Part shown: piece after piece, positions 35,680-44,227 of the stretch
Numbering within the stretch: the first letter of the stretch is position 1
Layout: each line of letters opens with the position of its first letter
Source of the DNA: Microbacterium sp. MYb45
GTDB lineage: Bacteria; Actinomycetota; Actinomycetes; Actinomycetales; Microbacteriaceae
Assembly: GCF_002979655.1 (NCBI RefSeq)
Contig: NZ_PCPG01000001.1
Coordinates: 310,001 to 374,000, forward strand
Length of the DNA: 64,000 nt
Direction of reading: 5' to 3'
The notes under the pieces: generated by a model
Told to the model about the DNA's origin: nothing
What the model saw: only the letters and a program-made list of their open reading frames with translations
The model's database searches: none
Program-made: the position numbers and the translations under genes

Positions 35680-36657
35680 TCAGAAGCGCAGCAGCACCTT
35701 TCCGATGCGTCCGGCGGTGTTGCTCGCCTGCACGGCCGCGCCGATGTCGGCGGCGTCGAAGATGCCGGCGACCGGAAGGGTCAGGGTGCCGTCGGTGACG
35801 CGCTGGACCAGTTCGCCGAACAGCTCGCCGCGTGTGCCGGGGTCGAGGCTGGGCATGACCTTGCTGCCCCAGAAGCCCTTCACCGTCGCCTGCTTGAAGA
35901 TGACGTCGGACGAGGCGATCTCCATCGTGGGGGAGTCCATGGCTCCGAAAGCCACGAGCGTGCCGCCCTCGGCAAGGAGCGACAGCACGTCGCCCGCCGA
36001 AGACCCGCCGACGGAGTCGACGCCCGCGACGATCGGTGCGCCGCCGGTGATGTGCGCGACCTGATCCCGCCAGTCGTCCTGGTCCGTGGCGATGACACCT
36101 TCGATGCCCTGGGTCCGGAGCTCCTCGATGCCGGCGGTGCGACGGACGAGTCCGAGGACGTTGACGCCGCGGGCGGCGCCGAGCTGGGCGAGCATGCGGC
36201 CCACCGCGCCGTTGGCCGCATTCTGCACGATCCACTCGCCCGGCTGCACGTCGAGGAATCGCAGCAGGGTGATCGTGCTGAACGGCATGGAGATCAGCTG
36301 CGCTGCGTCCTCGTCCGAGAGGGCGTCGGGCACGGGGATCAGACCTGCGGCGTTCGCGAGGAAGTACTCCGACCATGCGCCGAACGTGCCGCCCGTCGCG
36401 ACGCGCTGGCCGACGGCGAGGTGATCGACGCCCGCACCGAGAGCGTCGACGATGCCGACCGCCTCGGTGCCCGAAGCCGCGGGGAGGTCGGGCTTGAAGC
36501 CGTACGTGCCGCGGACGGTCCGCAGATCGTGGTTGTGGATGGGGGAGAGGACCGTCCGAAGACGAACCTGGCCGGCGCCGGGCTCGGGCAGGGGGCGGTC
36601 TTCGATTCGGAGGACCTGCTCGGGATCGCCGAACGTCGGGTGGATGAGTGCGCGCAT
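35680..36657 (-). CDS. Zinc-independent MDR-family quinone oxidoreductase/trans-2-enoyl reductase-like protein
   Basis: 325 residues, medium-chain dehydrogenase/reductase. It shows the N-terminal GroES-like domain with LSPIHNHDLRTVRG, a Rossmann domain with VQNAANGAVGRMLAQLGAARG (AxxGxxG-type NADPH site), and GFWGSK near the C terminus. The cysteine and glutamate zinc ligands of alcohol dehydrogenases are absent, so a zeta-crystallin or enoyl-reductase-like activity is more likely. Its ATG has AAGGAAG upstream. It lies 26 bp downstream of the OhrR-type regulator on the same strand, suggesting peroxide or electrophile-responsive expression. Confidence 0.8.
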   Translation of the reverse strand: MRALIHPTFGDPEQVLRIEDRPLPEPGAGQVRLRTVLSPIHNHDLRTVRGTYGFKPDLPAASGTEAVGIVDALGAGVDHLAVGQRVATGGTFGAWSEYFLANAAGLIPVPDALSDEDAAQLISMPFSTITLLRFLDVQPGEWIVQNAANGAVGRMLAQLGAARGVNVLGLVRRTAGIEELRTQGIEGVIATDQDDWRDQVAHITGGAPIVAGVDSVGGSSAGDVLSLLAEGGTLVAFGAMDSPTMEIASSDVIFKQATVKGFWGSKVMPSLDPGTRGELFGELVQRVTDGTLTLPVAGIFDAADIGAAVQASNTAGRIGKVLLRF

Positions 36658-36683
36658 GGGACTTCCTTTTCGGGTGGAGGGGT

Positions 36684-37151
36684 TCAGTGGGTGGCGTCCG
36701 CCGGGGCGGGCGCGGAGAGACTCGCGGTGAGGAGCTGGAGCCGCTCGGTGATGTCGTGCAGTTCGGCGATGAGCTCGCGCCGACGGTCGTCGTCGCTCAG
36801 CCCGGCAGCTTCGGCGACCGCACCGTGGATCGGGGCGACCTCGGTGCGAAGTGCCTGGCCGCGTTCGGTGAGCTGTACGGTCACGACCCGTTCGTCGGCC
36901 TCGCCTCGGACTCGGGTGACGAGTCCCGCCTGTTCCAGACGACGCACGAGGGGCGAGAGCGTGCCGGAGTCGAGTCGCATCACCGCCCCGAGCGAGCTGA
37001 TGGTCTGCTCTCCTTCGAGCCACAGTGCGGCCAGCACGAGATACTGCGGATAGGTCAGCCCCCAGGGGGCGAGGAGTGTGCGGTACGCCTGCGTGGTCGC
37101 GCGTGATGCGGAGTACAGCGAGAAGCACACCATCTCGTCGGTCATGGCCAT
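36684..37151 (-). CDS. OhrR-type MarR family regulator (organic-peroxide-sensing class)
   Basis: 155 residues. The sequence tracks Bacillus OhrR: VCFSLYSASRATTQAYRTLLAPWGLTYPQYLVLAALW, then GAVMRLDSGTLSPLVRRLEQAGLVTRVRGEADERVVTVQLTERG (winged helix). Cys9 sits at the place of the peroxide-sensing cysteine. The start is the ATG at 37151, six bases after AATACT (37158-37163, minus strand). An 18-bp perfect palindrome overlaps the -35 region, so autorepression is expected. No ohr peroxidase gene is nearby; the co-transcribed target appears to be the quinone-oxidoreductase-like gene. Confidence 0.85.
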   Translation of the reverse strand: MAMTDEMVCFSLYSASRATTQAYRTLLAPWGLTYPQYLVLAALWLEGEQTISSLGAVMRLDSGTLSPLVRRLEQAGLVTRVRGEADERVVTVQLTERGQALRTEVAPIHGAVAEAAGLSDDDRRRELIAELHDITERLQLLTASLSAPAPADATH

Positions 37152-37172
37152 GCGATGAGTATTGCACGCAAG

Positions 37173-37190
37173 TAAGTTGTGCACAACTTA
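37173..37190. promoter_or_regulatory. Palindromic operator of the OhrR/MarR-type regulator
   Basis: TAAGTTGTGCACAACTTA is a perfect 18-bp palindrome, and AT-rich for this genome. It covers the expected -35 (TTGTGC) of the regulator promoter and lies 10 bp upstream of its -10 AATACT. It is also upstream of the divergent SulP gene, which could share control. Confidence 0.75.
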
Positions 37191-37304
37191 AAGCGGGTGG
37201 CCCGCCTTGGCGAAGGGCCACCCCTGCAGGGTGAGATGCGGTTCATGGTGAGTCCCGACCGCAGTACGCTCGGCCGGACGACCACACGGAGGCAGGAGGA
37301 TGCA

Positions 37305-38978
37305 GTGACCAGACCGTCCTGGCTGTTCAGCACGCTGGCGGGTTACCAGACCAGATGGGTCGTCCGAGACGTGGTCGCCGGACTCTCGGCCGGTGCCGTG
37401 GTGATCCCGCAGGCGATGGCGTACGCGACGATCGCGAACCTTCCCGTCCAGGTGGGGCTGTACACGTGCATCGTGCCGATGGTGGTCTACGCCGCCCTCG
37501 GAGGCAGCCGGGCGATGAGCGTCTCGACGACCTCGACGATCGCGACGCTCACGGCGACGACCCTCGTCTCCGCCGGGGTCGCAGCCGGCGCGGAGGACGC
37601 GATCGGCTCCCTGATGATGCTCACGCTGCTGGTCGGAATCATCCTGCTTCTCGCCCGGGTCGGCCGACTCGGCTCCCTCGTCGAGAACATCAGCGGGGCC
37701 ACCGTGCTCGGACTCAAGATCGGCGTCGGCGCCACGGTGGCCGTCGGTCAGCTGCCGAAGCTGCTGGGGGAGACCTACAACTTCTCGGGGCACGGGTTCT
37801 TCCGATCGTTGGCCGCCGTCGGAGAGGCGTTCGGCAGCGTCAACTGGCCGACGGTCGCGCTGTCGGCAGGCTCGGTGGTGCTGCTGGTGGTGCTGAAGCG
37901 CTGGGTGCCGAAGGTCCCGGGGACACTCGTCGTCGTGGTCGGCGGGATCCTCCTGGTCTGGCTCGGCGGGATCGACCGACTCGGAGTGAGTCTCATCGCC
38001 GCCGTGCCGAGCGGACTGCCCGTTCCCGGATTGCCCGACCTGGCGCAGGTCACCGCGCTCGTTCCCGGTGCCCTCGCGATCGCCGTCATGGCTTTTCTCG
38101 AGTCCGCAGCCGTCGCCCGAAGCCTGCGCACCGCGGACGAACCACAGATCGACAGCAACCAGGAACTCTTCGCCACCGGTGCGGCGAACACCGTCGGCTC
38201 GTTCTTCGGCACCATGCCCGCGGCGGGTGGTTTCTCGCAGAGCGCAGTGAACCAGAGCGCCGGGGCGCGATCCCAGCTGGCGACGGTCGTCACGGTCGTG
38301 CTCGCCGTCCTGGTCGCCCTGTTCCTCGGGCCTGTCCTCAGCCTCATGCCCGAGGCCACCCTGGCCGCCATGGTCTTCGTCGCGGTCGCGGGGCTCATCA
38401 ACGTCCCGGAGCTGCTGCGATGGGCTCGGATCAGCCGCGTCGACTTCTGGATCGCGCTGTCGGTCGCGATCATCGGGCTCACCGCGGGATTGTTGTCGGC
38501 CGTCGCCGTCGGTGTCGTGGTGACGCTGATCCTCGTGCTGCGCGAAGTGAACGTCCCGAGGATCCGCGTGGTGGGAAGGATCGCCGGCGTGCTCGGCATC
38601 CACCTGGAGCGCGGGCTGTACACCGCGAATGCGCTGGTCAACGAGCGCAGGCTTCTCGAGATCGTCGACGGCGAGGAAGAGGAGGTCGCGGCTCTCGTGC
38701 TCGGGATGAGGCAGCAGGAGGTCATGACCATCACCGTGCTCGATGCGCTCGAGAACCTCGACCGGGAGCTCGCGCAGCGCGACACGGAGCTTCACCTGGC
38801 CGCGCTCCCTGAACCGGCCGCCGCTGTCGCCGGACGCACGCCGTGGTTCACGGCGCTGCGCGCGGCCGGTCGCGTGCACGACACCGTGCGGGAGGGGATG
38901 GAGGCGGCCGCCACCGCCCATCGCCCAGCGGCGGCGGGAGGCGGCGTTCACCCTGGTGAACTCGATGATGCACGCTGA
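37305..38978 (+). CDS. SulP-family anion transporter with degenerate STAS-like tail
   Basis: 557 residues. SLC26/SulP membrane domain: VVRDVVAGLSAGAVVIPQAMAYATIANLPVQVGLYTCIVP, SVSTTSTIATLTA, and FLESAAVARSLRTADEPQIDSNQELFATGAANTVGSFFGTMPAAGGFSQSAVNQ with the substrate-binding region. The C terminus (430 onward) has a reduced STAS-like fold (EEEEVAALVLGMRQQEVMTITVLDALENLDRELAQRDTELHLAAL). Substrates of bacterial members include sulfate, bicarbonate and dicarboxylates. The GTG at 37305 has GGAGGA four bases upstream. Starts further upstream overlap the divergent regulatory region. Confidence 0.87.
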   Translation: MTRPSWLFSTLAGYQTRWVVRDVVAGLSAGAVVIPQAMAYATIANLPVQVGLYTCIVPMVVYAALGGSRAMSVSTTSTIATLTATTLVSAGVAAGAEDAIGSLMMLTLLVGIILLLARVGRLGSLVENISGATVLGLKIGVGATVAVGQLPKLLGETYNFSGHGFFRSLAAVGEAFGSVNWPTVALSAGSVVLLVVLKRWVPKVPGTLVVVVGGILLVWLGGIDRLGVSLIAAVPSGLPVPGLPDLAQVTALVPGALAIAVMAFLESAAVARSLRTADEPQIDSNQELFATGAANTVGSFFGTMPAAGGFSQSAVNQSAGARSQLATVVTVVLAVLVALFLGPVLSLMPEATLAAMVFVAVAGLINVPELLRWARISRVDFWIALSVAIIGLTAGLLSAVAVGVVVTLILVLREVNVPRIRVVGRIAGVLGIHLERGLYTANALVNERRLLEIVDGEEEEVAALVLGMRQQEVMTITVLDALENLDRELAQRDTELHLAALPEPAAAVAGRTPWFTALRAAGRVHDTVREGMEAAATAHRPAAAGGGVHPGELDDAR

Positions 38979-39008
38979 CGGCTGATCGAGCGGTGCCTAG
39001 GCTGAGCC

Positions 39009-40079
39009 GTGAGGGCGAATGGCGGGAGACCGCCGTCGGCGAACAAGGGGGACGGGCATGCGGAGAGGCATTCGGATCGCGTCGGCGAGGCGGTCGGGGT
39101 GGATGACCAGGCCGGCCTGACCTGGCAGTGGGCGAGGTTCGGTCTCGGTATCGCTTTCGCCCTGCCCGCGATGGTCGTCGCTCCCTTCAGCCCGACGCTC
39201 GGTCTCGCTCTCGCCGTCGGTGTTCTTCCCGCGGCGGCGTTCCGGCTTCCGCCTCGGCGACGCGGTCGCGCGGTCATCCTCCTCGTCGGAGGTCTCAGTG
39301 CGATCGGGCTGCTCGTGGGTTCGCTGCTCGCCACCGTGCCCGCCGTCGCCGTCGTCGCGGTTTTCGGCGCGGCCGTGCTCGCGTGCATCAATGCGGTGCA
39401 TGGGCGCCTGGCGCAGCTCGTGCTGATCCTCGTCCTGCCGATGATCGGCATCGGTCTGAGCTTCCCCTGGTCATCGGCAGCCGTCGGGCTCGCGGGAAGT
39501 ATGGTGGCGGGATCGCTGTACGCGTGGCTCGTCTCCCTGCTCTGGCCGGAGCGAGATGGCCCGCCGCCGCCCGCAGCTCCTGTGCCGCGAGGTCGGGCGA
39601 TGCTGGTCTACGGGCTCCTTCTCGGTGCCGCGGCTGCGATCGCCGCCGCTGTGGGCTTCCTCCTCGATCTGCAGCACGTCGGCTGGGCGACGGCAGCGGT
39701 GCTGCTGGTGATGCGTCCTGTGCGCGGGCAGCTCATATCGCGCAGCATCGGCCGGGCGATCTCGGTGCTCGTCGGCGCTTTCGCCGCCGCCGCTTTCGCA
39801 GTCTTCGCGCCGGGAGATCTCGTCATCGGCCTCGTCGCCGGCGTCGTCGTCGGTGCCCTGTGTGCGACCCAGGGGAGCCGCTGGTATGTGGCCCCGGGCT
39901 TCACGACGTTCATCGCCCTGACCTTCATCCTGGTGAACTCCACGGAGCAGCCCGGAGCACGCTTCCTCGAGCGGGCACTGGAGACACTTCTCGGCGTCGG
40001 GCTGGCGCTCTTCTTCGGGGCAGCCGTGCCGTCTCTCCTCTCGTTGCTCGCTCTTCGACGGAGGTCGCCCTCGGTCTAG
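39009..40079 (+). CDS. FUSC-like (aromatic acid exporter-type) membrane protein
   Basis: 356 residues with two sets of hydrophobic spans (about 37-180 and 198-345). The second half, GWATAAVLLVMRPVRGQLISRSIGRAISVLVGAFAAAAF, is the FUSC/ArAE signature found in efflux and envelope proteins. The cytoplasmic domain of larger relatives is absent. The GTG at 39009 is five bases after TAGGCT (38998-39003), so probably leaderless. Substrate unknown. Confidence 0.78.
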   Translation: MRANGGRPPSANKGDGHAERHSDRVGEAVGVDDQAGLTWQWARFGLGIAFALPAMVVAPFSPTLGLALAVGVLPAAAFRLPPRRRGRAVILLVGGLSAIGLLVGSLLATVPAVAVVAVFGAAVLACINAVHGRLAQLVLILVLPMIGIGLSFPWSSAAVGLAGSMVAGSLYAWLVSLLWPERDGPPPPAAPVPRGRAMLVYGLLLGAAAAIAAAVGFLLDLQHVGWATAAVLLVMRPVRGQLISRSIGRAISVLVGAFAAAAFAVFAPGDLVIGLVAGVVVGALCATQGSRWYVAPGFTTFIALTFILVNSTEQPGARFLERALETLLGVGLALFFGAAVPSLLSLLALRRRSPSV

Positions 40080-40101
40080 ACCTTCGTCCTCTCGGAAGCG
40101 C

Positions 40102-40130
40102 TTGAGCCCTTATCTGCGCGGTGTCATACT
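40102..40130 (+). promoter_or_regulatory. Putative promoter of the first LAL regulator gene
   Basis: TTGAGC (40102-40107) and CATACT (40125-40130) are 17 bp apart, a plausible -35/-10 pair. The predicted transcript starts near 40137, which excludes the in-frame GTG at 40121 as the translation start. Confidence 0.5.
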
Positions 40131-40177
40131 GCGGATATCTACTGGCCTGGCGTCGAACGATGGACCGGGGGGTTCCC

Positions 40178-42769
40178 ATGACGGAGAGCATCGGCGACGA
40201 CGATGCACCGAGGACGTTCGTCCCCGAGGCGGGCGAGGATGACGTCGCGCGTCCACGACTGCTCGACCGGCTCACGGCCGCGATGGACGAGCCCTGGACC
40301 TTGACGCTCGTCACCGCCCCGGCCGGAGCCGGCAAGACCAGGCTCCTCGCCCGCTGGGCCCGGATGATCGACGCGGAACCGGACACCGCGGTGGTGTGGG
40401 TCTCGTTCCAGCGCGGTGACGTCGATCTCTCGCTTCTCCGATCGGCGCTCGAACGGATCGACGATGCGCGGTTCCAGGAGAGCCTGGCGAAGGTTCCCCG
40501 AGCGGTATCGAGCGACACGGGTCGGTCCCTCGCGCGCGTGCTGCGGGCGACCCCCCGCCGCATCGTGCTCGTCTTCGACGACGTCCACCTGATCGGCACA
40601 CCGGACCTGGCCGACATGCTGTCGGCGTTCGTCCAGGCTGTCCCCGGCAACGCACACGTCGTCCTCTCCGGGCGCGGCACGCGGCTGATCCGCGTGGCGC
40701 GGCGTCGTATCGCCGGAATCGCTCTCGAGCTCGACAACGCCGATTTGGCGTTCACCCCCGCCGAGGTGCGGTCCTTCTTCCGCGCCAACGGGATCGCGGT
40801 TTCGCAGGGGGAGATCACGAAGATTCTGCAGCGGACCGAGGGCTGGGCCGCGGGACTTCGCCTCATGGCGCTCGCTGGAGCGGCGCACGCCGACATCACC
40901 GACAGCGCGCTCCGCGGGGATGCGCCGGCGCTGGTCGATTACTTCCTCGAGGAGGTCTTCGCCGACCTGGACGAGGAGCTGCGGGAGTTCCTCCTCATCA
41001 CCTCCGTCCCGGAGGCGTTCTCGCTCGACCTCGCGTACCGACTCGCCCCCGGTGCTCCCGCCGCCGCGCTCGTCGAGAGACTCGTGCAGCTCAGCGTGCT
41101 GATGGGGAGGCGCGGCAGCGACCCCGTCTGGTACCACTATCACCCGCTGCTGCGGGAGTTCCTCGCTGCCCGCCTGCGGGACCGGGGGCGGGCGGTCGTC
41201 GATCGCCTCGAGAAGGAAACCGCCGAGTGGTTCGCCGAGCAGCAGGAGCATCTTCCTGCGCTGCGACACGCCACGCAGAGCTCGGATCCGGCGTGCATCT
41301 CCGTGGTTCTGCGTCGGTGCGGGATGCAACTGATCCTGACGGGGCACGCCTGCGCCGTGATCGAGGCGATCGGGACGATGCCCGCTCCGCTCCGGTCGGA
41401 CCCCGCCGTGCAGATGCTGGTCGCTGCCGCGGAGCTCGCCCGCGGCGATGCCTCTGCGGCGGCAGCCGTCCTCGCGACGGTGCGCGACCAGGACGGGTCG
41501 GCGGCGACCCGTCAGTGGCTGACGGGTCTCGATCTGCACACCGCCGTGCGACGTGGGGGGATCGAGGAAGCCCTGGACCGGCTCGGACGCGCGTTCGACA
41601 CGGTCACGGGAGAGAGCCAGCTCGACACCTACGCGTTCCTGCAGGCGGCGATGGGCGAGTTGTATGTCGGTCACCTGGACCGCGCCGAGCGCTATGCGCG
41701 CTCCGCTGCCGATCAGGCTCGAGCCGTCGGTGCGATCACGGCGGAGCTCCAGGCCTCCGCCGTCCTGAACACCAGTGCCCTCTTCCGGGGCAGAATGCGC
41801 GATGTCCTCGCCTCCGGGGCCCGACTGGATGCCAGATGGCGCGACCTCGGCATGCCAGACGACTCCTTCTACGAAGTGACCCGAGTGTGGCGGTACTGGG
41901 TTCCGTACGAGCGCCTGCAGGCGGTCGACGCGGAACAGACCTTCCGTGAAGCGGCCGCGATCATCGACTCGGGTTCGGAGCCGGCGATATCGAGGGGTCT
42001 GCAGGGGCTGATGGCGCTGCTGAACGCCGAAGGCGCTCCCGACCCGCGTGCGGCGGCGACCACGCTGCTCGAGACGCTGGTCCCTCGCGACGACATGCCG
42101 CTTCCTCCGCACTGGTACGCGATGCTGGGAGCCTTCGCCATGCACGCGTTCGACCGCCTGGGAGAGCCGAACCTGCGGGACCAGTTCGTCGCCGAGACCG
42201 AGCGCGCGCTCGGCACGAGTGGTGAGGTCGTGGTCCTCCGCGCGATCGCGGCTCTGCACGACCATCGGCACGCGATCGCGCGCGAGACGCTCGCCCCCGT
42301 TCTCGACGGCTCGATGACGTGTGCGCTGCCGGCCTCGATGGTGGACGCCTGGCTGGTCGCCGCTGCGCTCGATGTGCATGCCGGTGACTCCGAGCGGGCA
42401 CAGGCCTCGCTCTCCCTGGCGCTCTCGCTGGCGGAGTCGGAGGAGCACGTCCGCCGTTTCGCCGCAGCCGATCCTGCCGTGATCCGTCTGCTGGGCGCGC
42501 GTGCGACCGCCGGAACCCGGACCCGCTTCGCCGACACCGTCCGTGATCGTCTCATCTCCGCGGGGTTGCTCGTGGACACGGAACTCACGCATCGCGAACG
42601 CATCGTGTTGCTGGCGTTGAGCCGCAACGCGACGCTGCGTCAGATCGCGCAGGAGGAGTTCATCTCCCCGAACACCGTCAAGACGCACGTGCGCAACATC
42701 TACCGCAAGCTCGGCGTCTCGGACCGGGACAGTGTGACGGCGGCCGCGCACGCCCTCGGGATCGAGTAG
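40178..42769 (+). CDS. LAL-type LuxR transcriptional regulator (MalT-like ATPase), first copy
   Basis: 863 residues. An N-terminal STAND/AAA ATPase has Walker A VTAPAGAGKTRLL (47-54) and Walker B RIVLVFDDVHLIG. It continues with the winged-helix region AEGWAAGLRLMAL-like (ILQRTEGWAAGLRLMALAG) and a long TPR-like helical sensor. The C-terminal LuxR HTH is LTHRERIVLLALSRNATLRQIAQEEFISPNTVKTHVRNIYRKLGVSDRD. LAL proteins activate operons on ligand and ATP binding. The ATG at 40178 is preceded by a purine-rich GGGGGG segment. It sits at the left edge of the membrane/stress island. The inducer is unknown. Confidence 0.88.
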   Translation: MTESIGDDDAPRTFVPEAGEDDVARPRLLDRLTAAMDEPWTLTLVTAPAGAGKTRLLARWARMIDAEPDTAVVWVSFQRGDVDLSLLRSALERIDDARFQESLAKVPRAVSSDTGRSLARVLRATPRRIVLVFDDVHLIGTPDLADMLSAFVQAVPGNAHVVLSGRGTRLIRVARRRIAGIALELDNADLAFTPAEVRSFFRANGIAVSQGEITKILQRTEGWAAGLRLMALAGAAHADITDSALRGDAPALVDYFLEEVFADLDEELREFLLITSVPEAFSLDLAYRLAPGAPAAALVERLVQLSVLMGRRGSDPVWYHYHPLLREFLAARLRDRGRAVVDRLEKETAEWFAEQQEHLPALRHATQSSDPACISVVLRRCGMQLILTGHACAVIEAIGTMPAPLRSDPAVQMLVAAAELARGDASAAAAVLATVRDQDGSAATRQWLTGLDLHTAVRRGGIEEALDRLGRAFDTVTGESQLDTYAFLQAAMGELYVGHLDRAERYARSAADQARAVGAITAELQASAVLNTSALFRGRMRDVLASGARLDARWRDLGMPDDSFYEVTRVWRYWVPYERLQAVDAEQTFREAAAIIDSGSEPAISRGLQGLMALLNAEGAPDPRAAATTLLETLVPRDDMPLPPHWYAMLGAFAMHAFDRLGEPNLRDQFVAETERALGTSGEVVVLRAIAALHDHRHAIARETLAPVLDGSMTCALPASMVDAWLVAAALDVHAGDSERAQASLSLALSLAESEEHVRRFAAADPAVIRLLGARATAGTRTRFADTVRDRLISAGLLVDTELTHRERIVLLALSRNATLRQIAQEEFISPNTVKTHVRNIYRKLGVSDRDSVTAAAHALGIE

Positions 42770-42790
42770 CGCACAGAGGAAGCCGGTCAC

Positions 42791-43507
42791 TCAGAGCAAC
42801 GCCGCGAGCGCCTTCTGCAGCTGGAGGGCGCCGATCACGAGGAGCAGAGCCGCGTTGAGCACGTGTGTGTTGCCGGCGATCCACGTGCGGACGCGGTCGA
42901 GCAGTGGCTGCGCGTCCCGTCCCCGCACGACGACGTACACGACGGGGAGAGCAATCGGGAGGGTGCCCACCACGACGAAGGCGGCTGCGACCCAGAGTCC
43001 CGCAGCCGGATCCACGTCGGACAGGGTGATGTCGAGCGCGGCGAGGATGGCGCAGGACGCGTCGACCGGGTTCAGGACGAAGAGCCCGATGCCGAGGAGG
43101 AGCGTGCGCCCGGGGCGGAAAGACTCCACCGAATGCAGCCAGCCAGGAAGCTGGGGCGACGCGGCCACGACGTCGCGCGGAGTCGAAGCCGCGGCCATCT
43201 GCAGGACGTGCACCCGGCCCTTCCGATAGACCCAGACGGCGGAGGCGACGAGGAAGAGACCGACGAGAAGGCGGACGAGTGGCACCCACAGGGGCGGTTC
43301 GCCGCGTTGATGCACCTGCAGCACCGGGAACAGCCACAGGAAGAGTGCCATGAGTCCGGCGAGGCCGAGGAACCATCCGAGAAGATACGCGATCCCATTG
43401 GCCCTCGCGTTCCGCGACAGCAGCACCGCGACGAGAGCCATGATCGCAAGCGGGCTCAACACCACGCCCAGAGCGACCGGGATGAGATCCAGGATCAGTT
43501 CGCCCAT
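42791..43507 (-). CDS. GAP-family (Sap, sulfolipid-1-addressing-like) membrane protein
   Basis: 238 residues with six predicted spans. The N terminus LILDLIPVALGVVLSPLAIMALVAVLLSRNARANGIAYLLGWFLGLAG is the family signature (LysE-like fold). NPVDASCAILAALDITLSDVDP corresponds to the mid-protein NPKN/S block. In mycobacteria, GAP proteins help export glycopeptidolipids or sulfolipids; here the cargo is unknown. It is last in the sulP-GAP-GAP operon, 48 bp after the preceding gene, with a GAGGAGCACGGAG ribosome site. Confidence 0.8.
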   Translation of the reverse strand: MGELILDLIPVALGVVLSPLAIMALVAVLLSRNARANGIAYLLGWFLGLAGLMALFLWLFPVLQVHQRGEPPLWVPLVRLLVGLFLVASAVWVYRKGRVHVLQMAAASTPRDVVAASPQLPGWLHSVESFRPGRTLLLGIGLFVLNPVDASCAILAALDITLSDVDPAAGLWVAAAFVVVGTLPIALPVVYVVVRGRDAQPLLDRVRTWIAGNTHVLNAALLLVIGALQLQKALAALL

Positions 43508-43555
43508 CTCCGTGCTCCTCTTCTCCGAGTTCGCCCGCGCCGGTCGGTGACGGGT

Positions 43556-44227
43556 CTAGAAGCTTCCGATGCCCTTGCCGATCATGGACACCCCGATCAC
43601 GAGCAGCAGGACGGCCATGATGACGGCGTTCTCGGTGGCGAGCCAGCCGCGCAGGGCGTCGAGCGGGCCGCGGAGGCGATCGGCGGCGATGAGATAGCCG
43701 ACCACCGGGACCAGGACGGTCGATGCGGCGATGAGGGTGTAGATGACGATCACCAGCACGATGGATCCGCTCGGAAGCGCCGCCGCGCCGATGTCGGTGC
43801 CGGCGCCCGCCGCCATGATCAGGTTCTTCGGGTTCACCGCCGACAGCAGGAAGCCGAGCCCGAGGGCGACCGGGAAGGTGATCGTGTCGATGGCCTTCAT
43901 CCACTTCGGGAGGGCGGCCTCTTCACCGGCCTTCGGCCGCTTGCGCCACTGCCCGAAGGCCAGGACGAACAGGAGCAGACCGAGCACGAGCTGCACCGCA
44001 CCGCGGATCGGATGGGAGACGTCGGGGTCGTCTGCGGGGAGTATCGAGGACAGCAGGGTGAACACCGTGACCGCGGCCACGATGCCGACGACCCAGCCGA
44101 GCAGGAACCCGACGCTGGTCACTCGCGCCTTCGGAGAGAGCAGCATCAGGATCGCGGCGATGATCGGTATGGGACTGATCGCGACGCCGAGTGCGAGCGG
44201 AAGCATGTCTCCGATGACGGTACCCAT
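43556..44227 (-). CDS. GAP-family membrane protein, second paralogue
   Basis: 223 residues with six spans: MLPLALGVAISPIPIIAAILMLLSPKARVTSVGFLLGWVVGI, and the conserved VNPKNLIMAAGAGTDIGAAAL. It is a clear paralogue of the downstream gene. The ATG at 44227 overlaps the sulP stop by one base. A GTG one codon earlier would give the same operon structure. Tandem GAP genes behind a SulP transporter suggest joint export or membrane homeostasis, which is inference. Confidence 0.82.
   Translation of the reverse strand: MGTVIGDMLPLALGVAISPIPIIAAILMLLSPKARVTSVGFLLGWVVGIVAAVTVFTLLSSILPADDPDVSHPIRGAVQLVLGLLLFVLAFGQWRKRPKAGEEAALPKWMKAIDTITFPVALGLGFLLSAVNPKNLIMAAGAGTDIGAAALPSGSIVLVIVIYTLIAASTVLVPVVGYLIAADRLRGPLDALRGWLATENAVIMAVLLLVIGVSMIGKGIGSF

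Noticed and set aside
40139..42790. A minus-strand open frame of 883 codons opposite the first LAL regulator
   Set aside because: It mirrors the LAL gene's codon pattern, has no recognisable domain and no plausible promoter or ribosome site.
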